Positions 9,882-20,632 of a stretch of 64,000 bases of DNA are shown in pieces. Positions within the stretch are counted from its first letter, which is position 1. Every line of letters begins with the position of its first letter. The stretch comes from Mycolicibacterium phlei. GTDB lineage: Bacteria; Actinomycetota; Actinomycetes; Mycobacteriales; Mycobacteriaceae. The translations under genes and the position numbers were made by a program. The DNA lies in NCBI RefSeq assembly GCF_001583415.1, contig NZ_CP014475.1, positions 434,001 to 498,000 on the forward strand, given 5' to 3'. The notes under the pieces were generated by a model, which had not been told where the DNA came from, searched no databases, and saw only the letters and a program-made list of their open reading frames with translations.

Positions 9882-11107
9882 AAGAACGTCCGGATCAGGT
9901 CGACGACGCGGCCCGACTCGTCGAGCAGCGGGATCATCGGCCACTTGTCGAACACCGTGCAGGGGTGCGAGATGCCGAACCGCACCCAGTCGCCGACCGT
10001 GACCCGGTCCCCGTCACCCAGCCGCAGATAGGCGTGCTGGTCGTTGAGCTTGGTCACCCGGCTGCCCGGGAGCCGGTACGGCACGGGCAGGTCCTGGTCG
10101 AACGACACGTCGCGGCGGCCCATCGTCAGCAGCGCCAGCCCCGGCTCCGGCTGCGACATCACCTGCGCCCACACGGTCAGCGCGGGCCGCAGCGTCGCGC
10201 GCAGCGGCGAGGTCCGCCGGTAGAGCCCGTCGTCGTGGGTCAGATAGCAGCCGCTGCGCAGGATGGTGCGCCACTCGCCGGCCAGTTCCTCGGCGACCAG
10301 GTCGAAGTAGGTGCTGCCGCCTGCGGTCACCACGGCCCGGTCCGCCTCCACCAGCGGTGCCACCCGTCGTGCGGCGTCGCGCATCCGGCGCAGGTACCCG
10401 TGCACCTGCGCCACCCGGTCGGGTCCGATGTCGTGGCCGCGCGACGCCTCGTACCCGGCCACCCCGACCAGCCGCAGCCGCGGCGAGGCCGCCGCCGCGC
10501 GGGCCACCTCGTCGACGGTGTCCAGCTCGCGGCATCCGGTGCGGCCGCCCGGCTCGCCGATCTCGACGCACACGTCCAGCGGGCGCTGTTCCCCCGACCA
10601 GGCTCCCGACAGCGCTGAGGTCATCCGCTGCACTCCGGCCACCGAGTCCACCCAGCACGTCACCGTGAAGTCCGGGTCGGCGTCGAGTTCGGCGGCGAGC
10701 CAGCGCAACCCGGCCTCGTCGACCACCTCGTTGGCGATGATCACGTCGCGCACCCCGAACGCCCGGAACACCCGCACCTGGCTCACGGTGGCGACGGTGA
10801 CCGCGCACGCCCCCGCCTCGAACTGGCGGGCCAGCAGCTGCGGCGACATGTGCGTCTTACCGTGCGGCGCCAGCTCCACGGCGTGCTCGGCGCACCACGA
10901 CGCCATCGTCGCGAGGTTGTGCGCCAGCGCGGATTCGTCCAGCACGCACACCGGGCCGGTTGCGCCGTCGGCGAACAGATCGGGGCGCCGCCCGCGGATC
11001 TCGGCGACCGTGGCGCCCCACCAGGAGGCGGGCAGACCCTTGTATCTCCAGTCGATCCGCTCGTCGCCGAGGGCGGTCACCGCCGCTGCGCTGAAAGGGG
11101 CCGTCAT
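9878..11107 (-). CDS. D-serine dehydratase / D-threonine aldolase-like PLP enzyme
   Basis: A 409-residue fold-type III PLP protein: alanine-racemase-like N-terminal barrel with the PLP lysine in [10 protein letters not shown] (Lys84), and a C-terminal D-serine dehydratase-like domain containing the His-Cys pair (HPCTVFDKW) that binds zinc in eukaryote-type D-serine dehydratase. It probably deaminates D-serine or cleaves D-threonine-type substrates; the substrate cannot be read from sequence. ATG 11107 is chosen over upstream codons because residues before it are not family-like and would overlap the lysS promoter. It sits on the opposite strand between coaX and lysS, a position where M. tuberculosis has Rv3599c. 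Confidence 0.85.
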   Translation of the reverse strand: MTAPFSAAAVTALGDERIDWRYKGLPASWWGATVAEIRGRRPDLFADGATGPVCVLDESALAHNLATMASWCAEHAVELAPHGKTHMSPQLLARQFEAGACAVTVATVSQVRVFRAFGVRDVIIANEVVDEAGLRWLAAELDADPDFTVTCWVDSVAGVQRMTSALSGAWSGEQRPLDVCVEIGEPGGRTGCRELDTVDEVARAAAASPRLRLVGVAGYEASRGHDIGPDRVAQVHGYLRRMRDAARRVAPLVEADRAVVTAGGSTYFDLVAEELAGEWRTILRSGCYLTHDDGLYRRTSPLRATLRPALTVWAQVMSQPEPGLALLTMGRRDVSFDQDLPVPYRLPGSRVTKLNDQHAYLRLGDGDRVTVGDWVRFGISHPCTVFDKWPMIPLLDESGRVVDLIRTFF

Positions 11108-11116
11108 GCGTTCATT

Positions 11117-11122
11117 TAAGCT
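11117..11122 (+). promoter_or_regulatory. -10 element TAAGCT of lysS
   Basis: TAAGCT ends 8 nt before GTG 11131, with no Shine-Dalgarno between, consistent with leaderless transcription of lysS. Confidence 0.5.
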
Positions 11123-11130
11123 GGCAAGAC

Positions 11131-12660
11131 GTGACTGAACCTGACGCACGTCCCAGCGCCGCTGCGGCGACATCCGAGCCCGACATTCCGGAGCAGTACC
11201 GGATTCGGCAGGCCAAGCGCGCGCGGCTGCTCGCCGAGGGGCGTGATCCCTATCCGGTCGAGGTGCCGCGCACGCACACCCTGGCCGAGATCCGTCAGGC
11301 CTACCCTGACCTGGCGCCAGACACCGCGACCGGCGACATGGTCGGCGTCGCCGGCCGGGTCATGTTCGCCCGCAACTCCGGCAAGCTCTGCTTCGCGACG
11401 CTGCAGGAGGGGGACGGCACCCAGCTGCAGGCGATGATCAGCCTCGCCAAGGTCGGCCAGGAAGCACTGGACAAGTGGAAGGCCGACGTCGACCTCGGCG
11501 ACATCGTGTTCGTGCACGGTGAGGTGATCAGTTCCAAGCGCGGCGAATTGTCTGTGCTTGCCGATTCTTGGCAAATGGCGTCGAAGGCGCTGCGGCCGCT
11601 GCCGGTGGCGCATAAGGAGATGAGTGAAGAGGCCCGCGTGCGGCAGCGCTACGTGGACCTCATCGTGCGCCCGGAGGCCAGGTCGATCGCCAGGACCCGG
11701 GTGGCGGTGGTGCGGGCGGTGCGCAACGCGCTGGAGCGCCGCGGCTTCCTCGAGGTCGAGACGCCGATGCTGCAGACGCTGCCGGGTGGCGCCGCGGCCC
11801 GGCCTTTCGTCACCCATTCGAATGCCCTCGACGCCGACCTCTATCTGCGGATCGCGCCGGAGCTGTTCCTCAAGCGCTGTCTGGTCGGTGGTTTCGAGAA
11901 GGTCTTCGAGCTCAATCGCAACTTCCGAAACGAAGGCGCCGATTCCACACATTCGCCGGAATTTGCGATGTTGGAGACATATCAGGCTTACGGCACCTAC
12001 GAGGATTCCGCCATAGTTACGCGTGAGCTTATTCAAGAGGTCGCCGACGAGGCGCTCGGAACGCGTCAGGTGCCATTGCCGGATGGCAGCGTGTACGACC
12101 TCGACGGCGAATGGCAGTCCATTTCTATGTATCCCTCGCTTTCCGAGGCGCTGGGCGAGGAGATCACCCCGGAAACTCCGGCCGACGAGTTGTGGGCGAT
12201 CGCCGATCGGCTTGAGCTGGAGATTCCCCGCGACCGGGGTTACGGCCACGGCAAACTTATCGAGGAACTGTGGGAGCACCTGGTCGGAGAGAAGCTGTGG
12301 GCACCCACCTTCGTCCGCGACTTCCCGGTCGAGACCACGCCGCTGACCCGCGAACACCGCAGTATCAAGGGTGTCACCGAGAAATGGGACCTCTACGTGC
12401 GGCGCTTCGAGCTCGCGACCGGCTATTCGGAGCTGATCGACCCGGTCATCCAGCGTCAACGGTTCGAGGCGCAGGCCCGCGCCGCCGCCGCCGGCGACGA
12501 CGAGGCGATGCGTCTCGACGAGGATTTCCTGGCCGCCCTGGAGTATGCGATGCCGCCCACCACCGGCACCGGAATGGGTATCGACCGGTTGTTGATGGCG
12601 CTGACCGGGCTGTCGATTCGTGAGACGGTTTTGTTCCCCATCGTGAAACGGCATACCTAA
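11131..12660 (+). CDS. lysS: Lysyl-tRNA synthetase (class II)
   Basis: Charges tRNA-Lys. The 509-residue protein has an N-terminal OB-fold ([20 protein letters not shown]), then class II motifs: motif 2 around [20 protein letters not shown] and motif 3 [11 protein letters not shown]. It starts at GTG 11131 just behind a -10. Parts of the gene (about 11530-12330) contain lower-GC codons such as TCT, TTG and ATT than flanking genes, a mild anomaly. Its TAA stop is followed immediately by the AT-richer lsr2 leader. Confidence 0.96.
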   Translation: MTEPDARPSAAAATSEPDIPEQYRIRQAKRARLLAEGRDPYPVEVPRTHTLAEIRQAYPDLAPDTATGDMVGVAGRVMFARNSGKLCFATLQEGDGTQLQAMISLAKVGQEALDKWKADVDLGDIVFVHGEVISSKRGELSVLADSWQMASKALRPLPVAHKEMSEEARVRQRYVDLIVRPEARSIARTRVAVVRAVRNALERRGFLEVETPMLQTLPGGAAARPFVTHSNALDADLYLRIAPELFLKRCLVGGFEKVFELNRNFRNEGADSTHSPEFAMLETYQAYGTYEDSAIVTRELIQEVADEALGTRQVPLPDGSVYDLDGEWQSISMYPSLSEALGEEITPETPADELWAIADRLELEIPRDRGYGHGKLIEELWEHLVGEKLWAPTFVRDFPVETTPLTREHRSIKGVTEKWDLYVRRFELATGYSELIDPVIQRQRFEAQARAAAAGDDEAMRLDEDFLAALEYAMPPTTGTGMGIDRLLMALTGLSIRETVLFPIVKRHT

Positions 12661-12680
12661 ACAGTCCCGTTTTTAACGGC

Positions 12681-12732
12681 CTAAACGTCCTAGCTAAACG
12701 CCTGAGCTAAACACCACACCTAAACGGCACTG
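12681..12732 (+). repeat. 13-bp tandem repeat (four CTAAAC units) in the lsr2 leader
   Basis: CTAAAC occurs at 12681, 12694, 12707 and 12720, exactly 13 bp apart; the units are CTAAACGTCCTAG, CTAAACGCCTGAG, CTAAACACCACAC and CTAAACGGCACTG. A further CTAAAC lies at 12657 across the lysS stop. The array begins 186 bp before the lsr2 start codon. Its role is unknown; a binding array for a regulator, including Lsr2 itself, is a guess. Confidence 0.85.
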
Positions 12733-12866
12733 TTGTGCGGCGCCACAACTGAAAGTCGTGTGAATACGATCTTGTTGAATGGTGTCCGTTTTTATGGCAC
12801 ATTGTGTGCGGGGGTTCGAGGCTTAACTCTGAACTAAGAAGCTCGTGCAGAAGGGCGTGTGAGCTA

Positions 12867-13208
12867 ATGGCGAAGAAAGTTACTGTGACGCTGGTCGATG
12901 ATTTCGACGGCGAAGGGCCGGCTGACGAGACGGTCGAATTCGGGCTCGACGGTGTGACGTACGAGATCGACCTTTCCGCCAAGAATGCCGCCAAGCTGCG
13001 CAATGATTTGAAACAGTGGGTCGAGGCAGGTCGCCGGGTCGGCGGCCGTCGCCGCGGCCGGTCCGCCGGGTCGAGCCGCGGGCGCGCGGCGCTCGACCGT
13101 GAGCAGAGCGCCGCGATCCGCGAGTGGGCGCGCCGCAACGGCCACAACGTGTCGACCCGCGGCCGGATTCCGGCCGACGTCATCGACGCGTTCCACGCCG
13201 CGACATAA
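12867..13208 (+). CDS. lsr2: Nucleoid-associated protein and xenogeneic silencer Lsr2
   Basis: A 113-residue H-NS-like protein that bridges AT-rich DNA and silences foreign and virulence genes. The N-terminal dimerisation domain ([15 protein letters not shown] to about residue 60), a basic Arg/Gly linker and the C-terminal DNA-binding domain with the AT-hook-like RGR ([13 protein letters not shown]) are all present. Start is ATG 12867. The gene has its own 206-bp upstream region, AT-richer than its surroundings and carrying a 13-bp tandem repeat, so it is probably transcribed separately from lysS. Confidence 0.97.
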   Translation: MAKKVTVTLVDDFDGEGPADETVEFGLDGVTYEIDLSAKNAAKLRNDLKQWVEAGRRVGGRRRGRSAGSSRGRAALDREQSAAIREWARRNGHNVSTRGRIPADVIDAFHAAT

Positions 13209-13255
13209 CCGCTGATCGCAACGCTCGGCAACATTTGCTGACGTTGCTGGAACGC

Positions 13256-13272
13256 GTTCGCTAGCCGCGAAC
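13256..13272. promoter_or_regulatory. ClgR-type operator
   Basis: GTTCGC-N5-GCGAAC is a perfect 6+6 inverted repeat. Actinobacterial ClgR activates clp protease genes through sites of this kind, and the site lies 243 bp before the clpC1 start codon. Confidence 0.7.
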
Positions 13273-13428
13273 CTGCCGCGGCTCGAATACGGAAACGAAT
13301 CCCTGCGCTGGCACGTTGCACAGCAGTAGCGTCGGCAACTCAGCCGATATGCGAATGATGTGCGGACGATGTTCCGGTGTCGGCGCAGCCAGCGACCGGC
13401 AGGCGGGGCGTCGGGGAGCGCCGCCCAT

Positions 13429-13434
13429 TAGAGT
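13429..13434 (+). promoter_or_regulatory. Candidate -10 (TAGAGT) of clpC1
   Basis: TAGAGT lies about 80 bp before ATG 13515 and downstream of the ClgR-type palindrome. A matching -35 is not obvious, as expected for an activated promoter. Confidence 0.4.
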
Positions 13435-13514
13435 GGACGGCAGGTGGAGTGCGTTGCTCGAACATCTGGGGGGCGCGCGACACCGACCTATTGATGGAGA
13501 GCAGGTAACCACCG

Positions 13515-16046
<2,532 letters not shown>

Positions 16047-16062
16047 CCGGATACGACGACAG

Positions 16063-16095
16063 GCGGGCGGTCCCTTCGGGGGCCGCCCGCTTTCG
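16063..16095 (+). terminator. Rho-independent-like terminator after clpC1
   Basis: GCGGGCGG (16063-16070) pairs with CCGCCCGC (16083-16090) around an inner TCCC/GGG stem with a TTC loop, followed by TTTCGT. Confidence 0.8.
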
Positions 16096-16149
16096 TGTCC
16101 GCCCGGTATCTGCGGTACCTGACGCACCGGCGGGACCCATTGCTTAGGA

Positions 16150-16250
16150 TGAGCGGGTAATCGGCGGGCGAAGGAATCTGGTGAGAATCCAGAACGGTCG
16201 CGCCACTGTGTCAAGTCAGACCCGACGTCCGTCGCCGTTTCTCGACCTGG
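16150..16250 (+). promoter_or_regulatory. Cobalamin (AdoCbl) riboswitch upstream of cbtB
   Basis: The conserved core is visible: GGTGAGAATCC at 16180-16190, then CGCCACTGTG at 16201-16210, with AGTCAGACCC following. These match the L5/P6 core and B12-box of cobalamin riboswitches. It precedes cbtB, whose ribosome site GGAAAGG lies at 16264-16270. No strong terminator is seen between aptamer and start, so control is probably at translation initiation. Confidence 0.9.
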
Positions 16251-16278
16251 GACGCGTAATCCCGGAAAGGACACCGAC

Positions 16279-16494
16279 ATGACCTCACCCGAGGCCGGTA
16301 AGAGCGCCGTACGCGCACTGGACTTCTCCGCCGCCAAGGCCGTGGCCTGGCTGACGTTCACCGCGTTCTTCGCGCTGCTCGCGCTCTACTTCGTCGGCCT
16401 GGACCAGGGTGCGACGTCGGTGTTCGGCAACAGCACCGTCGTGCACGAGTTCGTCCACGACGCCCGGCATCTGCTCGGCTTCCCCTGCCACTGA
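16279..16494 (+). CDS. cbtB: Cobalt transporter subunit CbtB
   Basis: A 71-residue single-helix membrane protein. One TM segment lies at about residues 15-40, and the C-terminus carries the family's metal-binding His cluster (VVHEFVHDARHLLGFPCH). CbtB works with CbtA in cobalt uptake, a pair first recognised by its association with B12 riboswitches. Here the riboswitch is directly upstream and cbtA starts 10 bp downstream. Confidence 0.92.
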   Translation: MTSPEAGKSAVRALDFSAAKAVAWLTFTAFFALLALYFVGLDQGATSVFGNSTVVHEFVHDARHLLGFPCH

Positions 16495-16504
16495 GCGGGT
16501 AGCC

Positions 16505-17302
16505 ATGGAGAAACATCTCATCGGGCGCGGTCTTCTGGCCGGCGCACTGGCCGGGCTGCTCTCATTCGTCTTCGCCCGCATCTTCCTCGAGCCCGTCATC
16601 GAGCGGGCCATCGGCTACGAGGAGGGGGTCGGCGCCGCCCATGAGGCGCTCGACGGTCACACCCACGGCCACCATCACGACGGTGTCGAGGGATTCACCC
16701 GCGGGGTGCAGGCCAACATCGGCATGGGGTTCGGGGTGCTGATCTTCAGCGTCGCGATCGCCGCGCTGTTCGCGGTGGTGTTCGCGGTGACCTACGGCCG
16801 CGTCGGCGACATCTCGGCGCGGCTGCTGTCGGTGTACATCGCCGGCGGGATGCTGTTGAGCCTCTACATCGTTCCGTCGCTGAAGTACCCGGCCAACCCG
16901 CCTGCGGTCAGCTTCGACGAGACGATCCGCCAGCGCACGCTGCTGTACCTGCTGATGGTGGTGGCCTCGGCGGCGCTGCTGGTCGGCGCGGTGTACCTGG
17001 GCCGGCGGCTGGTGCAGCGGCTGGGCGCGTGGAACGCGACGCTGGCCGCGGCCGGCTCCTACGTGCTGGCTGTCGCCGTCCTGATGCTGGTGCTGCCCGG
17101 CATCCACGAGACCCCCGGCCCGCTGCGTGACGCCACCGGCGCCATCGTCTACGAGGGCTTCCCGGCCGACGACCTGTACGAGTTCCGGTTGTTCTCGCTG
17201 GGCACCCAGATCGTCATGTACACCACGATCGCGTTGGTGTTCGGTGCGCTGGCGGCGCGGCTGCTGGAGGGCGGACGCCGGGAGAACGCGCTGACCCGGT
17301 GA
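16505..17302 (+). CDS. cbtA: Cobalt transporter CbtA
   Basis: A 265-residue membrane protein of the CbtA family. About five to six hydrophobic segments are seen, starting with IGRGLLAGALAGLLSFVFAR near the N-terminus. A His-rich loop HTHGHHHD at about residues 55-62 probably binds Co(II). It forms an operon with cbtB under the upstream cobalamin riboswitch, so cobalt uptake should fall when corrinoid is plentiful. Start ATG 16505; the stop overlaps the next gene by 4 bp. Confidence 0.92.
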   Translation: MEKHLIGRGLLAGALAGLLSFVFARIFLEPVIERAIGYEEGVGAAHEALDGHTHGHHHDGVEGFTRGVQANIGMGFGVLIFSVAIAALFAVVFAVTYGRVGDISARLLSVYIAGGMLLSLYIVPSLKYPANPPAVSFDETIRQRTLLYLLMVVASAALLVGAVYLGRRLVQRLGAWNATLAAAGSYVLAVAVLMLVLPGIHETPGPLRDATGAIVYEGFPADDLYEFRLFSLGTQIVMYTTIALVFGALAARLLEGGRRENALTR

Positions 17303-17853
17303 GCGAGGTCGTCCGGCTGACACTCGTGTCGCACGCCATGACCGACGCGATGTCGGCCGGACGGTTTCCCACCGACGAACCGCTCAACGCGCTCGGACAC
17401 CGGCAGGCCGACGCCGCGATTGAGCTGGGCCCCGTCGACGCCGCGTTCACCGGCCCGGAGAAACGCACCCGCCAGACCGCCGAGCTGCTCGGCCTGGCCG
17501 CCGAGGTCGACGGCCGGCTGGCCGATCTGGACTGCGGCCGCTGGCGCGGGGACGTGCTGGGCGGGGTGCGGCCCGCCGATCTGGCCGTGTGGCTGACCGA
17601 TCCGGCGCGCGCCCCGCACGGCGGCGAGTCGGTGGTCGACCTGATCGAGCGGGTCCGCGGCTGGCTGGACTCGGTGACCGCGCGGCGCGGCAGGCTGGTC
17701 GCGGTGACGCACCCGGCGGTGGTACGCGCGGCACTGCTGGTGGTGCTCGACGCGCCGCCGAAGTCGTTCTGGCGCATCGACATCGAGCCGGTCAGCCGCA
17801 CGGTGCTGCACTACCGTGGGCACGCCTGGACGCTGCGTTCCAGCGGTCAGTGA
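17299..17853 (+). CDS. Histidine phosphatase superfamily protein in the cbtBA operon
   Basis: A 184-residue branch-1-like histidine phosphatase. The catalytic histidine sits in LVSHAMTD, where the family normally has RHG; the usual arginine is replaced by serine. A second histidine is in VTHPAVVRA and the acid in PHGGESVVDL. The GTG start overlaps the cbtA stop by 4 bp, so it belongs to the riboswitch operon. Alpha-ribazole phosphatase (CobC) is in this superfamily, so a role in corrinoid synthesis is possible, but the altered motif makes the reaction uncertain. Its 3' end overlaps lpqF (opposite strand) by 7 bp. Confidence 0.85.
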   Translation: MSEVVRLTLVSHAMTDAMSAGRFPTDEPLNALGHRQADAAIELGPVDAAFTGPEKRTRQTAELLGLAAEVDGRLADLDCGRWRGDVLGGVRPADLAVWLTDPARAPHGGESVVDLIERVRGWLDSVTARRGRLVAVTHPAVVRAALLVVLDAPPKSFWRIDIEPVSRTVLHYRGHAWTLRSSGQ

Positions 17854-19214
17854 TCGGGGATCAACGCGAACGCCTGCTCGGCGATCGACAGCAGCCAGGT
17901 CGCCGCGGTCCGGCTGCGGAACGTCGGCCAGTTCAGCTGGAAGCTGACCACCCACGGCTGGCCGGTGTCGTCGACGGCGTACCAGCTGAACGACAGGTCG
18001 CCGGGCAGGTTGCCGCCCTTGGCGCCGATATAGGGCCACTTCGCCCGGTCCAGGTCGATTCCCGGTATCGCGGAGAGGATTTCGCGCACCGGTGCGGCGG
18101 GGCCGACCGCGGCCCGCTGCAGTGCCGCGTGGACACGGCAGATGTCGGCGGCGCTGCCGTACCACTCCGCGCCGTACGTGGACGCGGGGGTGTGGGTGCG
18201 TTCCGGATCCGGTTCGTACGGATGCGAACTCGCCTGCCTGAGCAGCCGGGCGCGGTCCTGCGGGCCGCCCTTCTCGACCGCCTCCCGCCACTGCTCACGC
18301 AGATCGGGCTGGCCCCAGCCGACCGCGAACAGGGCGTGCATGGTCGGGAACGGGATCATGCTGGCCGGGTCGTGGTGGCCGGCGTCGGCCAGCGCCTTCT
18401 CCACGGCCGCCGGACCCATTCGGTTGATGAGCAGGTCGGTGGTCATGTTGTCGCTTGCCGAGATCATCTCCTGGGCAGCGGTTTTCACCGTGATCATGGC
18501 GCCGACAGGCAGCTTGTCCAGGTTCGCCGAGCCGAGCGCCTTGGCCTCCCTGGTGATCGTCAGGTGCTCGTCCCAGCTCAGCGTGCCCGCCTCGACGGCC
18601 TCGGCCACCGCCAGCAGCACGTAGAGCTTGAAGATCGATGCCAGCGGCAGCGGCAGGTCAGTGTTGGCGCCGGCGACGACGTCGCAGCGCGAGTTGTCGC
18701 GAGCCACCCTCGATACCTGATATGAGTAGCGCGCACCGGATTTCGCCAGTTCGGGTTCGATGTCTGACCACTGGCTGATGGTCGGCGGCCGCAGCGAGAC
18801 GTCGAACTCGTCGACCAGTGCGGCGTCGGTGGGATCGACCCGCAGCGAGATCTCCTGGGCCACGTTGTAAGACGTGAGCACGCCGAGTGTGGCTGTCCCG
18901 GCACCGATTTCGACGTCGGTGACGGTGAACGGGCGGTCCCACCAGATCGAGTCGAGGATCGCGGTGACCTCGTCGACCTTCTTCGGGACGGCGAGGGTGC
19001 TGACGCTCTGGGTGCCGATCGGCCAGTCGGAGTTGAGCATGTCCATCGTCTGCTTGGCCCGCACGCCCTGCGGCGTGTTGAGCGCGATGGGCACGCCGTA
19101 GGCCTCGTCGGTCGGCGCGGCGGTTTCGGCGGTCGGGGAGCACCCGGCCACCGCGATGACGCACGCGGCCGTCAGGGCGACGGCGCGGATACGCCTGGGA
19201 CTACTTGTCAGCAC
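17847..19214 (-). CDS. lpqF: Lipoprotein LpqF, serine beta-lactamase-like
   Basis: A 455-residue exported lipoprotein. The GTG 19214 start gives a signal peptide (basic residues, hydrophobic core) with lipobox AVAGC. The C-terminal two thirds is a class A beta-lactamase-like fold with SIFK (SxxK), SDN (SASDNMTTD) and a KGG triad in GAKGGNLPG, where lactamases have KTG. It could be a D,D-peptidase or lactamase relative; activity is unknown. It lies directly downstream of mhuD, overlapping it by 14 bp, as in M. tuberculosis (Rv3593-Rv3592). Confidence 0.88.
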   Translation of the reverse strand: MLTSSPRRIRAVALTAACVIAVAGCSPTAETAAPTDEAYGVPIALNTPQGVRAKQTMDMLNSDWPIGTQSVSTLAVPKKVDEVTAILDSIWWDRPFTVTDVEIGAGTATLGVLTSYNVAQEISLRVDPTDAALVDEFDVSLRPPTISQWSDIEPELAKSGARYSYQVSRVARDNSRCDVVAGANTDLPLPLASIFKLYVLLAVAEAVEAGTLSWDEHLTITREAKALGSANLDKLPVGAMITVKTAAQEMISASDNMTTDLLINRMGPAAVEKALADAGHHDPASMIPFPTMHALFAVGWGQPDLREQWREAVEKGGPQDRARLLRQASSHPYEPDPERTHTPASTYGAEWYGSAADICRVHAALQRAAVGPAAPVREILSAIPGIDLDRAKWPYIGAKGGNLPGDLSFSWYAVDDTGQPWVVSFQLNWPTFRSRTAATWLLSIAEQAFALIPDH

Positions 19215-19524
19215 CCGAGACGTCGAGGACGACCTCGAACTCCAGCAGCGACGCGCCGGTGGCGACGGGGTTGCGCTGCTCACCCTTGTGAGCCTCGATC
19301 GCCGGGCCGGTCGCCCAGGCCTGGAACGCCTCCTCGGACTCCCACTTGGTGACGACGAAGTACCGGTTCTCGCCCTTGACGGGACGCAGCAGCTGGAAGC
19401 CCAGGAAGCCCGGCTGGTTGTCGACGGCGTGCGCACGGTTGGCGAACCGCTTCTCCAGCTCCGGGCCCGCGTTCGGCGGAACCTCGATTGCGTTGATCTT
19501 CACCACGGGAGTCTGGTCAGCCAT
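19201..19524 (-). CDS. mhuD: Heme-degrading monooxygenase MhuD
   Basis: A 107-residue IsdG-type ABM-domain enzyme that binds two hemes and releases iron as mycobilin without CO. The catalytic residues correspond to Asn11, Trp70 and His79 here (Asn7, Trp66 and His75 in M. tuberculosis, which is four residues shorter at the N-terminus). The ATG at 19524 is preceded by a leaderless promoter. Co-transcription with lpqF is likely. Confidence 0.93.
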   Translation of the reverse strand: MADQTPVVKINAIEVPPNAGPELEKRFANRAHAVDNQPGFLGFQLLRPVKGENRYFVVTKWESEEAFQAWATGPAIEAHKGEQRNPVATGASLLEFEVVLDVSGADK

Positions 19525-19531
19525 GCCGATC

Positions 19532-19537
19532 AGGCTA
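19532..19537 (-). promoter_or_regulatory. -10 element TAGCCT of the mhuD-lpqF promoter
   Basis: Read on the minus strand, TAGCCT is followed by 7 nt and then the mhuD ATG, the spacing for a leaderless transcript. Confidence 0.55.
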
Positions 19538-19565
19538 CCGAACCGCCGATCGGCATGATGTTCGC

Positions 19566-20333
19566 ATGGACGCGCAGCTGACCCATCGCGGCGGCGCGGG
19601 TCGTCCGCTGGTGCTGGTGCACGGGCTGATGGGGCGCGGCAGCACCTGGTCGCGTCAGCTGCCGTGGCTGACCCGGCTGGGCAGCGTCTACACCTACGAC
19701 GCGCCGTGGCACCGGGGCCGCGAGGTCGCCGACCCGCATCCGATCAGCACCGAGCGGATGGTCGCCGACCTCGGCGACGCGGTGGCCGCGATCGGCGAGC
19801 CCGCGGTGCTGATCGGGCACTCGATGGGCGGTCTGCACTCGTGGTGTCTGGCGGCGGGCCGCCCGGAGCTGGTGAGCGCGCTCGTCGTCGAGGACATGGC
19901 CCCGGATTTCCGCGGCCGCACCACCGGGCCGTGGGAGCCGTGGGTGCACGCGCTGCCGGTGGAGTACACCGCGGCGCAACAGGTCTACGACGAGTTCGGG
20001 CCGGTGGCCGGGCAGTACTTCCTGGAGGCGTTCGACCGCACCGCGACCGGCTGGCGGCTGCACGGGCAGCCGCGGGCGTGGATCGAGATCGCCGCCGAGT
20101 GGGGCCGGCGCGACTACTGGGCCCAGTGGCGGGCGGTGCGGGTGCCGGCGCTGCTGCTGGAGGCGGGCAACTCCGTGACACCGCCCGGCCAGATGCGTGA
20201 GATGGCCGAGACCGGCCACCGGGTCACCTATGTGCACGTGCCCGGCGCCGGTCATCTGATCCACGACGACGCGCCGGAGGAATACCGCCGCGCCGTCGAG
20301 GCGTTCTTAACGTCGCTCCCCGAGCACGCCTGA
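19566..20333 (+). CDS. Alpha/beta hydrolase (Rv3591c-like)
   Basis: A 255-residue single-domain hydrolase. Oxyanion region VLVHGLMG, nucleophile elbow IGHSMGG (Ser in GxSxG), and the C-terminal histidine in GAGHLIHDD are visible; the acid is probably in the segment LLLEAGN or just after it. Substrate is unknown. It starts at ATG 19566, 41 bp from the divergent mhuD, and its last 27 bp overlap a small gene on the other strand. Confidence 0.85.
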   Translation: MDAQLTHRGGAGRPLVLVHGLMGRGSTWSRQLPWLTRLGSVYTYDAPWHRGREVADPHPISTERMVADLGDAVAAIGEPAVLIGHSMGGLHSWCLAAGRPELVSALVVEDMAPDFRGRTTGPWEPWVHALPVEYTAAQQVYDEFGPVAGQYFLEAFDRTATGWRLHGQPRAWIEIAAEWGRRDYWAQWRAVRVPALLLEAGNSVTPPGQMREMAETGHRVTYVHVPGAGHLIHDDAPEEYRRAVEAFLTSLPEHA

Positions 20334-20561
20334 CGACGGCCACACCGGGTGCTTCTCGAAGCGTGTCCGGATGGCGTCGAGGTCGTGCTGCATGCGCTGC
20401 ATGTCGCGGTCGTCCTCGAACAGTCGGCCGGCCATCGGTGCGGCCCAGCGGAACTGGCCGCGGTGCAGGCGCAGGGAGCCCGAGCGGTGGGCGGCCCACA
20501 CGATGAGGGCGATCACCGCGAACGGAGCCGTCAGTGCGGTGAGGATGAGTGCCGTGGTCAT
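20307..20561 (-). CDS. Small membrane protein, unknown function
   Basis: An 84-residue protein with one TM helix (about residues 4-24) and a basic then acidic cytosolic tail containing DDRDMQRMQHDLDAIRTRFE, likely helical. The gene is complete with ATG 20561 and lies between convergent and divergent neighbours, with codon use like the surroundings. I do not recognise a characterised family. Its start is 71 bp from the AraC-type regulator on the other strand. Confidence 0.65.
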   Translation of the reverse strand: MTTALILTALTAPFAVIALIVWAAHRSGSLRLHRGQFRWAAPMAGRLFEDDRDMQRMQHDLDAIRTRFEKHPVWPSSGVLGERR

Positions 20562-20620
20562 GGCAGTAATGCTTCACCGATAAAAATCCCGCCAACAGTG
20601 GCAGGAAAGACACGATAGGA

Positions 20621-20626
20621 TAACAT
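20621..20626 (+). promoter_or_regulatory. -10 element TAACAT of the AraC-type regulator
   Basis: TAACAT ends 6 nt before ATG 20633, fitting a leaderless start. A second candidate, TAGGAT, lies at 20616-20621. Confidence 0.45.
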
Positions 20627-20632
20627 GCTGCC

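Larger units (their letters stand above)
13209..13514 (+). other. lsr2-clpC1 intergenic region
   Basis: This 306-bp gap holds no convincing gene. It contains the ClgR-type palindrome at 13256-13272 and a -10-like hexamer at 13429. No clear terminator for lsr2 was found. Confidence 0.6.
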
